64,000 bases of DNA from Gemmatimonadetes bacterium SCN 70-22. GTDB lineage: Bacteria; Gemmatimonadota; Gemmatimonadetes; Gemmatimonadales; Gemmatimonadaceae. Under the pieces are notes generated by a model. The model had not been told where the DNA came from and ran no database searches. It saw nothing but the letters and a program-made list of their open reading frames with translations. This document shows positions 33,569 to 43,700 of the stretch, in pieces. A program made the translations under genes and the position numbers. Positions within the stretch are counted from its first letter, which is position 1; the number at the start of each line of letters is the position of its first letter. The stretch covers positions 62,001-126,000 of the forward strand of contig MEDZ01000015.1 of assembly GCA_001724275.1 (NCBI GenBank), read 5' to 3'.

Positions 33569-34669
33569 ATGTTACGCCTCGGCATCGTCGGCCTCCCCAA
33601 CGTCGGCAAGTCCACCCTCTTCAACGCCCTCACCTCGGCTGCGGCGCAGGCGTCGAACTACCCGTTCTGCACCGTCGAGCCGAACGTCGGCATGGTGGAG
33701 GTCCCCGACGATCGCCTCGCCGGGCTGGCGTCGGTCGTGCGCCCCAAGCGCACCCTGCCGGCCGTGGTACAGTTCGTCGACATCGCCGGTCTCGTGAAGG
33801 GGGCGTCGCAGGGCGAGGGGCTGGGGAACAAGTTCCTCACCAACATTCGCGAGACCGACGCCATCGTCCACGTGGTGCGTTGTTTCGACGACCCCGACGT
33901 CACCCATGTCATGGGCAGCGTCGATCCGGTGCGCGATCGCGAAGTGATCGAGTTCGAGCTGGCGCTATCGGACCTCGGCGTGGTCGAGAAGCGGCTGGAC
34001 AAGGTGCAGCGGGCCGCCCGCACCGGGGAGAAGGAGGCGCAAGCCGAGCTCCCCGTTCTCGAGGCGGCCTACGAGCTCCTCAAGGAGGGGAAGGCCCTGT
34101 GGGAAGGGACGCTCTCCCCCGAACAGAAGGCGGTGCTCGCCCCCCTCAACCTCCTGACCGCCAAGCCGGTGCTCTACGCCGCCAACGTCACCGAGGAGGA
34201 GTTGCACGGAGACGAGGGGAAGCATGTCACGGCGCTGCGCCAGGCGATCGCGGCCAGTGCCGAACAGGCGCAGGTGGTCCCCTTCTCCGCCAAGATCGAG
34301 GCGGAGCTGGCGGAGCTCCCGCCCGAGGAGCGCAAGGAGTTCCTCGCCTCGCTCGGCCTGGAATCGGCGGGGCTGGACCGCCTCATCCGCGCTGGCTATC
34401 ACCTGCTGGGACTGCAGACCTACTTCACCGCAGGCGAGCAGGAGGTCCGCGCCTGGACGATCCATGATGGCGACACGGCCCCCAGGGCCGCGGGGGTGAT
34501 CCACTCGGACTTCGAGCGCGGGTTCATTCGCGCCGAGACGGTCTCGTACGAGGAGTTCGTACGGCTGGGAGGGTGGAAGGAGGCGCGAGAGAAGGGAGCC
34601 GTGCGCAGCGAAGGGAAGGAGTACGTCGTGAAGGACGGCGACGTGATGCTCTTCCGATTCAACGTCTAG
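33569..34669 (+). CDS. ychF: Redox-regulated ATPase YchF (Obg-family)
   Basis: YchF/OLA1 is a ribosome-associated P-loop ATPase. The 366-residue product has the G1 loop GLPNVGKST (8-16), NYPFCTVEPNVG, the G3 VDIAGLVKGASQGEGLGNKFL, an NVTEEEL segment in place of the usual NKxD region, and the C-terminal TGS domain ending QTYFTAGEQEVRAWTI, IHSDFERGFIRAETVSYEE and KEYVVKDGDVMLFRFNV. Length is standard. The ATG at 33569 begins at the first residue of the G domain. It converges with the frameshifted membrane-protein gene. Confidence 0.96.
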   Translation: MLRLGIVGLPNVGKSTLFNALTSAAAQASNYPFCTVEPNVGMVEVPDDRLAGLASVVRPKRTLPAVVQFVDIAGLVKGASQGEGLGNKFLTNIRETDAIVHVVRCFDDPDVTHVMGSVDPVRDREVIEFELALSDLGVVEKRLDKVQRAARTGEKEAQAELPVLEAAYELLKEGKALWEGTLSPEQKAVLAPLNLLTAKPVLYAANVTEEELHGDEGKHVTALRQAIAASAEQAQVVPFSAKIEAELAELPPEERKEFLASLGLESAGLDRLIRAGYHLLGLQTYFTAGEQEVRAWTIHDGDTAPRAAGVIHSDFERGFIRAETVSYEEFVRLGGWKEAREKGAVRSEGKEYVVKDGDVMLFRFNV

Positions 34670-36731
34670 CCCCCCGGCGTCGGTCGCACGTTCAGCCACT
34701 GCTCGATCCGGGGGCGGATGTACCAGACTCGCGGGGCGTCCTTGGCGCTCCCGGGCAGCCGTATGTCGTGAGGGACCAGGTAGATGGCGGCTACACCAGG
34801 AGGAAACCGGGGCGAGAGCAGCTCCGTCCCGACGCCTGCCCGCACGAGCAGGGCGAATGGCTCGCGAACGGCGCTGACGGCGAACCCCGGCGGCACCGGC
34901 GACGCCAGTCGCTGCACCAGATATCGTGTGGTGCTATCGATGGTCTCCTGCCGCCTGGCGTGACGCTGCAAGGCGAGCATGGAGCCGTCGAACTGTGACA
35001 GCTCTCCCCTCGACGACCGAAACAGCGCCGACAAGACGCGCACGCTGCGGAAGTACCCTTGCGACGCTTGCTCGTAACCCGGCTCGCGGATGACCACACG
35101 GTTCGAGATCCCGCGGAGGAGCGTCACCGGTTGCAGGTGTGGCGGCCATGAGAGCGCGAGTGCCACCACGGCCGCGAGCGCCGTCGCCATCCGCCATCCC
35201 TTCCCCCCGAAACGCTCGACGCCCCGCAGGTGGACGGCGACAGGAAGGAGCATGGCGGGTATGTAGTAGTGCAGCTGGGTGGCGGCCTGGACGTAGAAGG
35301 CGACGAAATAGACCGCCGTGAGCGCCGTCAGCGCCGCGGCGACCCGATCCCTCCCGCTCCACCACCAGACGGCGACTGCGGGGAGGATCCCTCCCGGAAC
35401 GATCACGTAGAGGAGGCGGCGCACGTCGGTGATCTGGAGGGCGCCGTAGTACCGCACCAGCGAGGCGAGCGAGTGCTCCCGTCCCGGGGAGGGGAGCCCG
35501 ACGGCTGCGAGCAGCGACGGGACCAATCGCTGCGCGAGGAGGAAGGTCGCAAGGGTGGCCATGGTCGCGACCAGCACCCTGCGGTGGAGCGGGCGCAACG
35601 CAACCGCCGCGATCGCCAGCCACATCAGGGCCAGCTGGATCCCACTCGGCAGCCCGAAGAGCGAAAGGAGGAGGGCTGGCACGAGGAGTTCCACCTTCGA
35701 CTCCAGGAACCCGACGAGGAAGGCGAGGATGGTTACCACGAAGAGGGTGTCCTGCGACGAAGGCAGCGCGATGTCTGCCGTGTAGGCATCGTAGGTTGCG
35801 CTGTACGCCACGGTAACCGCGTAGACGACGGCGATAGCCAGGCCGGGAGGAAGATGCCCCGATCGGGCGTTGCCGGTCTGCGCACCGCGGCGAGGGCAAC
35901 CAGGGCGAACGGCACGAGTGCGAGGTAGAGCAGGAAGGGGATGCGCACGGCCGAGTCCACTGCCCCGAGCAGGTACATGTGCCACGCCGCCGGATACAGG
36001 AAGGCGAAGGTGTTGAGCCCAGGCCAGGACGACATGGCGTCGACCCACTGGCGCCCCCAGAAGGGGGTACCGTTGACGACCAGATTCCGCGCCGTCTCGA
36101 ACATGTGTTCCCCATCGGGCGACGGATCCTGCCATGCGAGACGAGGGCCGAACAGGAGTGCCAGTGCGAACACCCCCGCGGACGTCACGACCAGCTGCCA
36201 CCGGCTCCCTCGTCCCCACATCCACTCCGCGGCCGGGCCCGTGCGTCGCGCGCGGGCGCGCCCAATTCCGTAGGCCGCCCCCCAGACCAGGATGACGACG
36301 CCCCGGAAGCCGACTCCTCCCGGGGCAAGTCCGGCGCCCCGGACCAGATGCGTGACGACGCCCCACACGGGAATCCCGACGCACAGCGCGAGCAGCATCA
36401 CCACGGCGAGCGACGACACACGCTTCCAGCTCCCCAGCAGGAGCACTCCGGGAAGGAGGAAGGTCCAGACCGCCCCGACGGCGACCAGTGCGAGCGCCAC
36501 CCACGCGAAGGCGAGGGAGAGTGGCGAGGCGGTTGGGCGGGAGACCGCATCGAGCGGGTGGTGACGTTCGAGCCACTCCGGGACCCCCGCCAGGATGAGC
36601 GCCGGCACTGCCCCGACGACCAATGCCAGGGTCAAACGGTCGGTCGCGTGTCGGGGGGAAAATGCTTCGGTCGTGGAAGCGCCCTCACCCCTCGTCGACG
36701 TTCCCGGCTCTCCTGCGATCTCTTCCCCCAT
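34666..36731 (-). pseudogene. Polytopic membrane protein gene with one frameshift
   Basis: Two overlapping minus-strand frames together encode one polytopic protein of about 690 residues. From the ATG at 36731 (preceded by GGGGAGGGGAGG) the first frame gives helices such as LTLALVVGAVPALILAGVPEW and FAWVALALVAVGAVWTFLLP, a periplasmic motif DGEHMFETARNLVVNGTPFW, and FAFLYPAAWHMYLLGAVD. Near 35850 it must shift to a second frame that continues with further helices (GLAIAVVYAVTVAYSAT, VWWWSG, LHYYIPAMLLP) and a soluble C-terminal domain. Restoring one G in a CCCGG at the junction would join Leu-Pro to Gly-Leu. The layout resembles a GT-C or ArnT-like glycosyltransferase but no diagnostic motif is certain. 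Decay or a sequencing error are equally possible. Confidence 0.7.
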
Positions 36732-37112
36732 CCTCCCCTCCCCAGCGCTGTCGATCAACGGGGTACCGCTCCCCAGTCCTCCGCTGCGATCCCGCAGGGC
36801 GCCGCCCAACCTCCATCGACGGCGAGCGGGGCGTGGCGACGCCGTCGTTCCGGCGCCCACGTCACCCTCGCCGCGCGTGTCGCCCCTCTCCCCTCGCGTG
36901 GGGAGATCCCGTCGCTGCTCCACGAGCCCGCTCCCCCGAACTCAGGGGCGACTCCCTCAACCGTGAGGTTTGGCTCGCCCCCCTGACATGCGTCGACAGA
37001 CAATCATCTCCGCATCACGCCGGAACGCTGTCAGGTGTCGGGGAATCTTCGAGCGGGTGTTCCTGCACGTGACCGACGGCATTGATCCCACACCCGATGG
37101 ATCCCACACCGA
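36732..37112. other. 381-bp gap, no convincing gene
   Basis: The gap lies between the frameshifted membrane-protein gene and the 3' end of the SRAP gene, both on the minus strand. Open frames here show no recognisable protein. A short direct repeat (GATCCCACACC, twice near 37084-37110) is present, but no promoter pair or terminator stands out. Confidence 0.5.
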
Positions 37113-37793
37113 CTAGTCCCGTGGCTCCATCGGCTCGAGCACGCGCGCGTCGTCCGCGCCCGGATTGTTGACGCGAAGCGAGATGGGATAGGCCTCCAGC
37201 CACTCGCTGGGGCACGGCTGCATCAGGTCGCGCAGTGCCGGGGCCGGGGTCCGTGCGTCGAGCCAGGCGTCGTACGCCTCGGGGCCGATGATCACGGGCA
37301 TCCGGTCGTGAATCCCTGCCATCAGGGCATTCGGATCGGTGGTGAGGATCGTGGCGCTCACGATCCCGTCCGCTCCCTCCGGGGGGCGCCAGTATTCCCA
37401 TAGCCCTGCCATGGCGAACGGTTCACCGTCGCGGGCGCGCACCGCATACGGCTGCTTCCGCTTCTGCCCGGTGACGACCTGCCACTCGAAGAAGACATCG
37501 GCGGGGATCAGGCAGCGCCGGCTCCGGATCGCACTTCGGAAGGCGGGCTTCTCGAAGGCCGTGTCGGCGCGGGCGTTCGCCATCCGCGCCCCGATCTCCG
37601 GATCGCGGGCCCAGGATGGAATCAGCCCCCACCGCGCGAGATCGGCCACCCGGTCCCCGTCACGCTCGCGCACCACGAGGATCTGGCTCCCCGGGGCGAT
37701 ATTGAAGCGCGGGACGAGCGGGACCGGCTCGCCGATGCCAAAGCGCTGGAGATCGAGACGCTCGGGGCGGGTCAGACCGAATCGGCCGCACAT
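37113..37793 (-). CDS. SOS response-associated peptidase (SRAP, YedK/HMCES family)
   Basis: SRAP proteins form a covalent thiazolidine link with abasic sites in single-stranded DNA, shielding them. The 226-residue product has the required Cys2 (MCGRFGL, exposed after Met removal), Asn31 in RFNIAPG, Glu103 in FFEW and His162 in HDRMPV, together with ARWGLIPSWARD and NARADTAFEKPAF. All catalytic residues are intact. It stands alone between a decayed membrane-protein gene and the divergent ribosomal-protein operon; a LexA link is possible but no operator was recognised. Confidence 0.95.
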   Translation of the reverse strand: MCGRFGLTRPERLDLQRFGIGEPVPLVPRFNIAPGSQILVVRERDGDRVADLARWGLIPSWARDPEIGARMANARADTAFEKPAFRSAIRSRRCLIPADVFFEWQVVTGQKRKQPYAVRARDGEPFAMAGLWEYWRPPEGADGIVSATILTTDPNALMAGIHDRMPVIIGPEAYDAWLDARTPAPALRDLMQPCPSEWLEAYPISLRVNNPGADDARVLEPMEPRD

Positions 37794-37949
37794 GCCGTGA
37801 ATGTAACCCCCGTAATCCCTTGGTATTCAAGGAGAAGACCGCTAGTTTCCGCAGACAATTCGCCGGCGCCACGATTGGCGCCCTGCCCCTCCCCCTGTTT
37901 CCGGCAACCAACGGGGGGCGGTTCACGACCAAAGGGAGGATTGCCGACC

Positions 37950-38312
37950 GTGTCTCGCCAGTACGAGGCGGTATACATCTTCGACTCGACGCTCGAAGAT
38001 GCCGCCATCCAGGAAAAACTCGCCAAGCACCACGCCCTTCTTGCGACGACCGAGGAGATCACGGTCGACCACTGGGGGCGGCGCCAGCTCGCGTACAAGA
38101 TCGGGCGACGTGAGACGGGATACTACATCCTGGCCCGATTCGCCACCGATCCCCGCGCGCTCCCCGAGTTCGAGCGTGCCCTCAAGCTGGACGATGGCGT
38201 CATCCGCTACCTGATCACCCTGTACGAGCACGAGCTGGGCGCTCCCCCGGTCTCCGAGGAAGATGCTGCCCTGGCCCGCCGCCGCGACGACGACGACGAG
38301 GAGGAGGAGTAA
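37950..38312 (+). CDS. rpsF: 30S ribosomal protein bS6
   Basis: bS6 pairs with bS18 on the platform of the small subunit. The 120-residue product has YEAVYIFDSTLEDAAIQEKL, ITVDHWGRRQLAYKIGRRET, GYYILARFATDPRALPEFER and DDGVIRYLITLYE, with an acidic tail (DDDDEEEE). The start is a GTG at 37950 with GGAGG 10 bases upstream; longer forms would run through the leader. It opens the rpsF-rpsR-DUF2232-rplI operon. rpsR follows after 3 bases. Confidence 0.96.
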   Translation: MSRQYEAVYIFDSTLEDAAIQEKLAKHHALLATTEEITVDHWGRRQLAYKIGRRETGYYILARFATDPRALPEFERALKLDDGVIRYLITLYEHELGAPPVSEEDAALARRRDDDDEEEE

Positions 38313-38315
38313 GCC

Positions 38316-38540
38316 ATGCGACGCCAGACGAAGACCTGCCCCTTCTGCGAAGGGCGCGTGCATTATGTGGATTTCAAGGACGACCGGACGCTCGGCCGCT
38401 TCATCACCGATCACGGAAAGATCCTCCCGAGCCGGCTGAGCGGCGTTTGTGCGCGGCACCAGCGCCAGCTGGCCACCGCGATCAAGCGGGCGCGCTACCT
38501 CGCGCTGATCCCGTACCAGCGCGGGCACGTCGGCGCCTAA
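38316..38540 (+). CDS. rpsR: 30S ribosomal protein bS18, zinc-binding form
   Basis: The 74-residue product has [40 protein letters not shown] and [20 protein letters not shown]. Cys8, Cys11, Cys45 and His48 form a likely zinc site, the C+ form of bS18. It lies 3 bases after rpsF and partners bS6 in the ribosome. Confidence 0.96.
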   Translation: MRRQTKTCPFCEGRVHYVDFKDDRTLGRFITDHGKILPSRLSGVCARHQRQLATAIKRARYLALIPYQRGHVGA

Positions 38541-38598
38541 CGAGCTCCGGACCGCGGGAGGCCGTATCGCAACCCCCACCACCCCGGCGGCGCTCCCA

Positions 38599-39606
38599 GT
38601 GGGCGCCGCCTCTCGGCGGGAGCACGGATGGCGTCGCGTCATCCTCGTGCTCCTGCTGGCCTTGGCCGTGCCGATGGTGGCGATCCTCCGCCTGGTCGTC
38701 CCGATCGAGCAGACGATCGTCCTCATCGCGCCGGCGATGGCGGCGTGCGCCTTGCTCGGGTGGATGGCGGAGGGGCGTGCCTGGCTCGCCGCGATCTGGA
38801 TGGGGCTCGCCATCTGGATCCTGTCGACCGAGCACCCTGCGGCGGGGGCGTTCGACGTTCTCGCCCGCGGCTGGGCCACCATGCTCGCGGCCTCGTTCGG
38901 AATCGTGAGCGCGGCAACGCCGGGTCGCCCGTTCTTCTCCCGCGCCTTGTCGGCCACAGCCCTCAGCTTCGCCGTCGGGGTGCTGGTGCTGATGGGGACG
39001 AGGGCCTCACCGTCGACCGCGGCCCGGCGCGTCTCCGATGAGCTGGGACGCCGGCTCGCGGCCTCGGAAGCCGAGTGGGAGGCGCGCGAGCAGTCGGCGG
39101 AGTGGAAGGAGCTGGCGCAGCGCTATCCGGCGGCGGCGGCGATGGTGGGAGAGGGAGAGTCGCAGCTTCGCGGCATCCCGCCGGTGACGGAACGGCTTTT
39201 CCCTGCCCTCCTTGCCCTGGAGTCGCTGGCGGCGCTGGGATTGGCGTGGTCGCTCTACCACCGCGCCAGCCGAACCCGCATCGGTCCCCCACTCCGACCG
39301 CTGCGGGAGTTCCGCTTCAACGACCAGCTGATCTGGGGGGTCGTGCTGGGGGTGACACTCATGGTGGTCCCCACGCTGCAGGAGGCGCGGGGGATTGGGC
39401 TCAACCTGGTGGCCTTCTTCGGCGCACTGTACGCCCTACGGGGATTGGGCGTGCTGGACTGGTTCCTTGCACCGCGCGGCTTCGTGCGGATGCTGTTCTT
39501 CATCGCGATATTCCTTGCCTGGCCAGTGGTCAGCGTCTTTTCGCTGGGGCTCGGACTGGGTGATACGTGGATCGACTGGCGCGGGCGCGCTCGCCCCGCC
39601 GCATAA
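38599..39606 (+). CDS. DUF2232 family membrane protein
   Basis: The 335-residue protein has about eight membrane helices (RRVILVLLLALAVPMVAILR, QTIVLIAPAMAACALLGWMA, WLAAIWMGLAIWIL, and several near the C-terminus such as IGLNLVAFFGALYALRGL and FFIAIFLAWPVVSVFSLGLG) with one extended hydrophilic helix in the middle. Position between rpsR and rplI and the helix pattern match the DUF2232 (YybS-like) family. The start is a GTG at 38599. Function is unknown; a role as membrane component of an uptake system has been suggested for relatives. Confidence 0.8.
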   Translation: MGAASRREHGWRRVILVLLLALAVPMVAILRLVVPIEQTIVLIAPAMAACALLGWMAEGRAWLAAIWMGLAIWILSTEHPAAGAFDVLARGWATMLAASFGIVSAATPGRPFFSRALSATALSFAVGVLVLMGTRASPSTAARRVSDELGRRLAASEAEWEAREQSAEWKELAQRYPAAAAMVGEGESQLRGIPPVTERLFPALLALESLAALGLAWSLYHRASRTRIGPPLRPLREFRFNDQLIWGVVLGVTLMVVPTLQEARGIGLNLVAFFGALYALRGLGVLDWFLAPRGFVRMLFFIAIFLAWPVVSVFSLGLGLGDTWIDWRGRARPAA

Positions 39607-39621
39607 CGAGTGGAGCTGACC

Positions 39622-40065
39622 ATGGAAGTCATCCTGCGACAGGCTGTCGAGAACCTCGGGAACCCCGGCGACCTGGTGAAGGTCTCCTCGGGGTTTGCCC
39701 GCAACTATCTCCTCCCCCGCGGCGTCGCCGTCGCGGCGACGGAGGGCAACAAGAAGCGCATCGCCCAGGAGAAGGCCCGCCTCGAGGCCGCCGAAGCGGC
39801 GCGCCGCCAGACCGCCGCGGAATACGCCGCCACGCTCGAGCAGGTATCGCTCACCTTCTCGGCGCGCGTCGGCGAGGAGGGGAAGCTCTTCGGATCGGTG
39901 ACGGCGGCCGACATCGCCACGCAGCTGGAGGCGCAGGGGCACCGCGTGGAGAAGCGCCAGATCGACCTGCACGAGCCCATCAAGGCGCTCGGCGTCTACC
40001 GCGTCCCGATCAAGTTGCACGCGGACGTGAAGCCCGAGATCAAGGTCTGGGTGATCAAGCAGTAG
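39622..40065 (+). CDS. rplI: 50S ribosomal protein bL9
   Basis: bL9 binds 23S rRNA near the L1 stalk and helps maintain reading frame. The 147-residue product starts MEVILRQAVENLGNPGDLVK, then SSGFARNYLLPRGVAVAA, the long connecting helix rich in Ala, Arg and Gln, and a C-terminal domain (KLFGSVTAADIATQLEAQGH, KALGVYRVPIKLHADVKPE). GGAG five to nine bases before the ATG at 39622 favours this start over one four codons earlier. A terminator hairpin follows. Confidence 0.96.
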   Translation: MEVILRQAVENLGNPGDLVKVSSGFARNYLLPRGVAVAATEGNKKRIAQEKARLEAAEAARRQTAAEYAATLEQVSLTFSARVGEEGKLFGSVTAADIATQLEAQGHRVEKRQIDLHEPIKALGVYRVPIKLHADVKPEIKVWVIKQ

Positions 40066-40092
40066 AGAGGCGGGAGAAAGGAACAGGGAGTG

Positions 40093-40118
40093 CAAACGGC
40101 GCCGCGTGGCGCCGTTTG
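40093..40118 (+). terminator. Terminator hairpin after rplI
   Basis: CAAACGGCGCC (40093-40103), loop GCGT, then the exact inverse GGCGCCGTTTG (40108-40118), 27 bases after the rplI stop. It is followed by TCGTTCTC, a weak T-rich tail. Confidence 0.78.
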
Positions 40119-40206
40119 TCGTTCTCGGGCGCGAGCGCCCGCAATGCCGGGCGACGCCCTCGAGCCCGTCCGCGGCCCCCCGTCCGCGGCCCCTCGTCCG
40201 CCCACA

Positions 40207-40243
40207 GCTGTCTCCCGTCTCCCGTCTCCCGTCTCCCGTCTCG
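40207..40243 (+). repeat. CTCCCGT heptamer tract upstream of rsfS
   Basis: Five near-perfect GTCTCCC units (CTGTCTCCCGTCTCCCGTCT and on) lie mid-gap on the plus strand. This is the most regular copy of the dispersed heptamer family seen in the window. Confidence 0.8.
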
Positions 40244-40394
40244 CATCGTCAGGGAGTCGCATCGCCCACGTGTCGCACCTGCGCGGGGGGCGTTAAGCTT
40301 TGGAGGGCAAACAGGCCCGACGACGGGCGTGGCACCGACGGGAACATTTCCCGAAGCCCGTCGCTAGAACAGTGACCGATTCCCTCCCCCCCGC

Positions 40395-40778
40395 ATGGCG
40401 ACTGCAGCCCCAGCGACGACGAGCAGCAAGGCCCTGGCCCTGCGCATTGCCGCACTCTGCCAGGAGTTCAAGGCCACCGATGTCACGATCCTCTCGTTGA
40501 AGGGGGTGAGCGACATGACCGACTACTTCGTGATCGCCAGCGGATCGTCGGACACGCATGTGCGCAGCACGGCGCAGCGGGTGGAGGATGAGCTGAAGGG
40601 CGACGGGATCCGCCCGGCGCATGAGGAGGGGATGCAGCAGGGGCGGTGGGTGATCCTGGATTACGTCGACGTGGTGTTCCACGTGTTCCACCCGGCATTG
40701 CGCAGCTACTACCAATTGGAACGGCTCTGGGCCGACGCCGCGGTCGTCCCGGTCACGCCGCAAGGAGCATCCGCATGA
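40395..40778 (+). CDS. rsfS: Ribosome silencing factor RsfS
   Basis: RsfS binds uL14 and blocks subunit joining when nutrients are scarce. The 127-residue product shows ALRIAALCQEFKATDVTILS, LKGVSDMTDYFVIASGSSDT, HVRSTAQRVEDELK and GRWVILDYVDVVFHVFHPAL, as usual for the family. Its TGA overlaps the ATG of the next gene by four bases, and AAGGAG for that gene lies within its last codons. Confidence 0.95.
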   Translation: MATAAPATTSSKALALRIAALCQEFKATDVTILSLKGVSDMTDYFVIASGSSDTHVRSTAQRVEDELKGDGIRPAHEEGMQQGRWVILDYVDVVFHVFHPALRSYYQLERLWADAAVVPVTPQGASA

Positions 40779-43700
40779 GCGCGCGTCAGTGGGTCGTGGC
40801 GGCCGTTCTGGCCGCCACGGCGCCGATGGGGGTGGCCGAGGGGCAGATGTACTTCGGCCAGAACCAGGTCCAGTTCGACAAGTTCCGGTGGAAGGTGCTC
40901 GAGACGGAGCACTTCCTGGTGCACTACTACCCGGAAGAACAGGACATCATCACCGACGCCGCGCGCATGGCCGAGCGGTCGTACGGTCGCCTGTCGCGGA
41001 TGCTCAATCATCAGTTCCGCGAGAAGAAGCCGCTCATCCTGTTCCGTTCGCGCACGGATTTCGGCCAGAACAACGTCACGGGCGATCTGGGCGAGGGGAC
41101 GGGGGGCGTCACCGAGGCGTTGCGCCACCGCATCCTCCTCCCCTTCACGGGCGATTTCAGGAGCTTCGAGCACGTGCTGGCGCACGAGCTCGTGCACGCG
41201 TTCCAGTACGACATCTTCGCCCGAGGGCGGGCCGGGGGCGGGCTGCAGACGCTGCAGCAGGTGCAACCGCCGCTCTGGTTCATGGAAGGGATGGCGGAGT
41301 ACCTCTCGCTGGGCCCCAACCACATCCTCACACAGTCGTGGGTACGCGACGCCTCGCTCAACGGGAACCTGCCGACCATCGAGCAGATGACCATGCGTCC
41401 GGACATCTTCTTCCCGTACCGCTACGGCGAAGCGCTGTGGGAGTACGTGGGCAAGCGGTGGGGGGACGACGTGATCGGGGAGATCATGAATGCCGTCCCG
41501 AACGTGGGAATCGAGCGGTCCTTCAAGCGCGAGCTCGGGCTCTCGCTCGAGGAGCTCAGCGACGAGTGGCGCGAAGCGATGCAGGTGAAGCACCTCCCGC
41601 AGGTGGCCAACCTCGACCGCGCCCGCAAGTTCGCCGAACCGCTCCTGAACGCGCGCAAGTCGGGCGGGTTCTCGCAGCTGTTCATCGCCCCCTCCTTCTC
41701 GAGCGACGGCAAGTACATCGCCTTCATCTCACAGGGGTCGTTCCTGCGTGGCGAGGTCTTTCCCGACCTCTGGCTGGGCGACGGCGAGACCGGGAAACGC
41801 ATCAAGCGCCTGGTGAAGTCGACACTCGATCCCGACTTCGAGGAGCTGCGCCTGCTCTACTCGCAGAGCGCGTTCTCTCCCGACGGTCGGCAGCTCGCCT
41901 TCACGGCGCAGAAGAACGGCAAGGATGTCCTGTACCTGATGGATGTGCGCCGCCGAAAGGTGACACACGCGTTCGACAAGTTCCCGCTCGACGTGGTGAT
42001 GTCGCCGGCGTGGAGCCCGGATGGCAAGCAGATCGTCTTCCAGGGCTACAACAGTGGCATCAACGACCTGTTCATCGTCGAGCTGGCCACCGGAAAGCTC
42101 CGCCAGCTGACGAACGACAAGTTCGCGGAGATGCAGCCGCAGTGGTCGCCTGACGGTCGCACCATCGCCTTCGCGACCGATCGCGGCCCCGACGCCAACC
42201 TGGAGCTGCTGAAGTTCGACCTGTGGCGCATCGCGACCCTCGACCTCGCGACGTCGCGCATCGACCTCATTCCGGGCCAGGACGGGTTGAACCTCAACCC
42301 GATGTGGGCCCCGGATGGCAAGTCGCTGGCCTTCGTGAGCGACCGGACGGGGATCCAGAACATCTTCCTGTACGATTTCGACGCCAAGGAGCACTACCAG
42401 CTGACGAACGTGATCGGCGCCGTCAGCGCGATCACGGAGTACTCACCCGCCATCACGTGGGCCCGGCAGGCCGATCGCCTCGCGTTCACGTATTACGAGA
42501 AGGGCGACTACACCGTCTGGTCGGTGGCCAACCCGCGGCGCCTCAAGGGGCAGCCGTACCGGCCGCCCACCCCGCAGGCGGTGGTCGCGGCGGCCCCCTC
42601 GGCCAGCGCGCAAGGCGCCGGTTCGCGGGTGGCAAACCCGGGACAGCAGGGGCGCGACACGCTGCGCGCCATCGCGGGCGCGACGCGCGCGGGCGATTCC
42701 ACGCGCACCGACGATCGCGCGGCCTCGCTCTATCGCTCGGCGACCGGCCTTCGCGAGTCGGCCGAGGCGCCGGCGGCGCGCGAGCGGTCGGGGAACGCGC
42801 CCGTCTCGGTGGCGCAGATGCTCGACAGCGCCGCCCTGGCGTTGCCGGACACGACGCACTTCCGGACGTACGACTATCGTCCGGGGCTGCAGCCGGAGTA
42901 CATCTCGCGCCCCAGCATCGGCTACGCCCAGGACAATTTCGGACGCGGAATCTTCGGCGGCACGGCCATCATCCTCGGCGACATGCTGGGGAACAATCGC
43001 CTCGCCCTGGCGGGACAGGTGAACGGGCGCCTGAGCGAGGCGTATTTCTACGGCGCGTACACCAACCTGGCGAACCGCAACCAGTACACGACCGGCGTCT
43101 CGCAAACGCCGTACTTCTTCCTCAACGGCTTCAACGAGGCGCCACTGGGCGATGGCACGTATCGCTCCATCCAGACGCTGGAGATCGCGCGCTTCATCTT
43201 CCGGCAGGGCTTCGCCATCGCGATGCGCCCGAGCAACCGCTTCACGCGCTTCGAATACGGGCTCAACGCGAACAACGTGTCGCGTTCGATCGCCTTCGTG
43301 CGGCGCGGCGTGGACTACAGCATGGGGTACGCCACGGAGTTCGTCACCGACTCGGTGGCCGACCTGGGGAGCCTGAGCTACGTGGCGCCGTACGTGGCGT
43401 ATGTCTCGGACAACACGCTCTTCGGCTACACGGGTGCCATCTCCGGCCGGCGCTATCGCTTCCAGGTCGAACCGTCGATCGGCGGACTGCAGTGGACGGA
43501 GTACACGGCCGACTACCGTCGCTATGTCCCCATCCTGTTCAACTTCCTGACGTTCGCCTGGCGCTTCCAGTCGAGCCTCGCCGTGGGGCCGGATGAGGAG
43601 GCGGTATCGCGCAAGTACATCGGGCGCCCGGATTTCGTCCGCGGCTACGATCGCGAGCAGTTCGCCTCGCAGTTCTGCGGAGGGGTGGTCAACGACCAGT

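Larger units (their letters stand above)
40066..40394. other. 329-bp gap between rplI and rsfS
   Basis: It contains the rplI terminator (40093-40118), a GC-rich stretch with no gene, a CTCCCGT heptamer tract (40207-40243) and then the rsfS leader. A promoter for rsfS is expected in the final 100 bases, but no convincing -35/-10 pair is seen. Confidence 0.6.

Noticed and set aside
36732-37112. Small genes in the gap before the SRAP gene
   Set aside because: Several short frames are open because of high GC, but none has a plausible protein composition, start signal or neighbour link.
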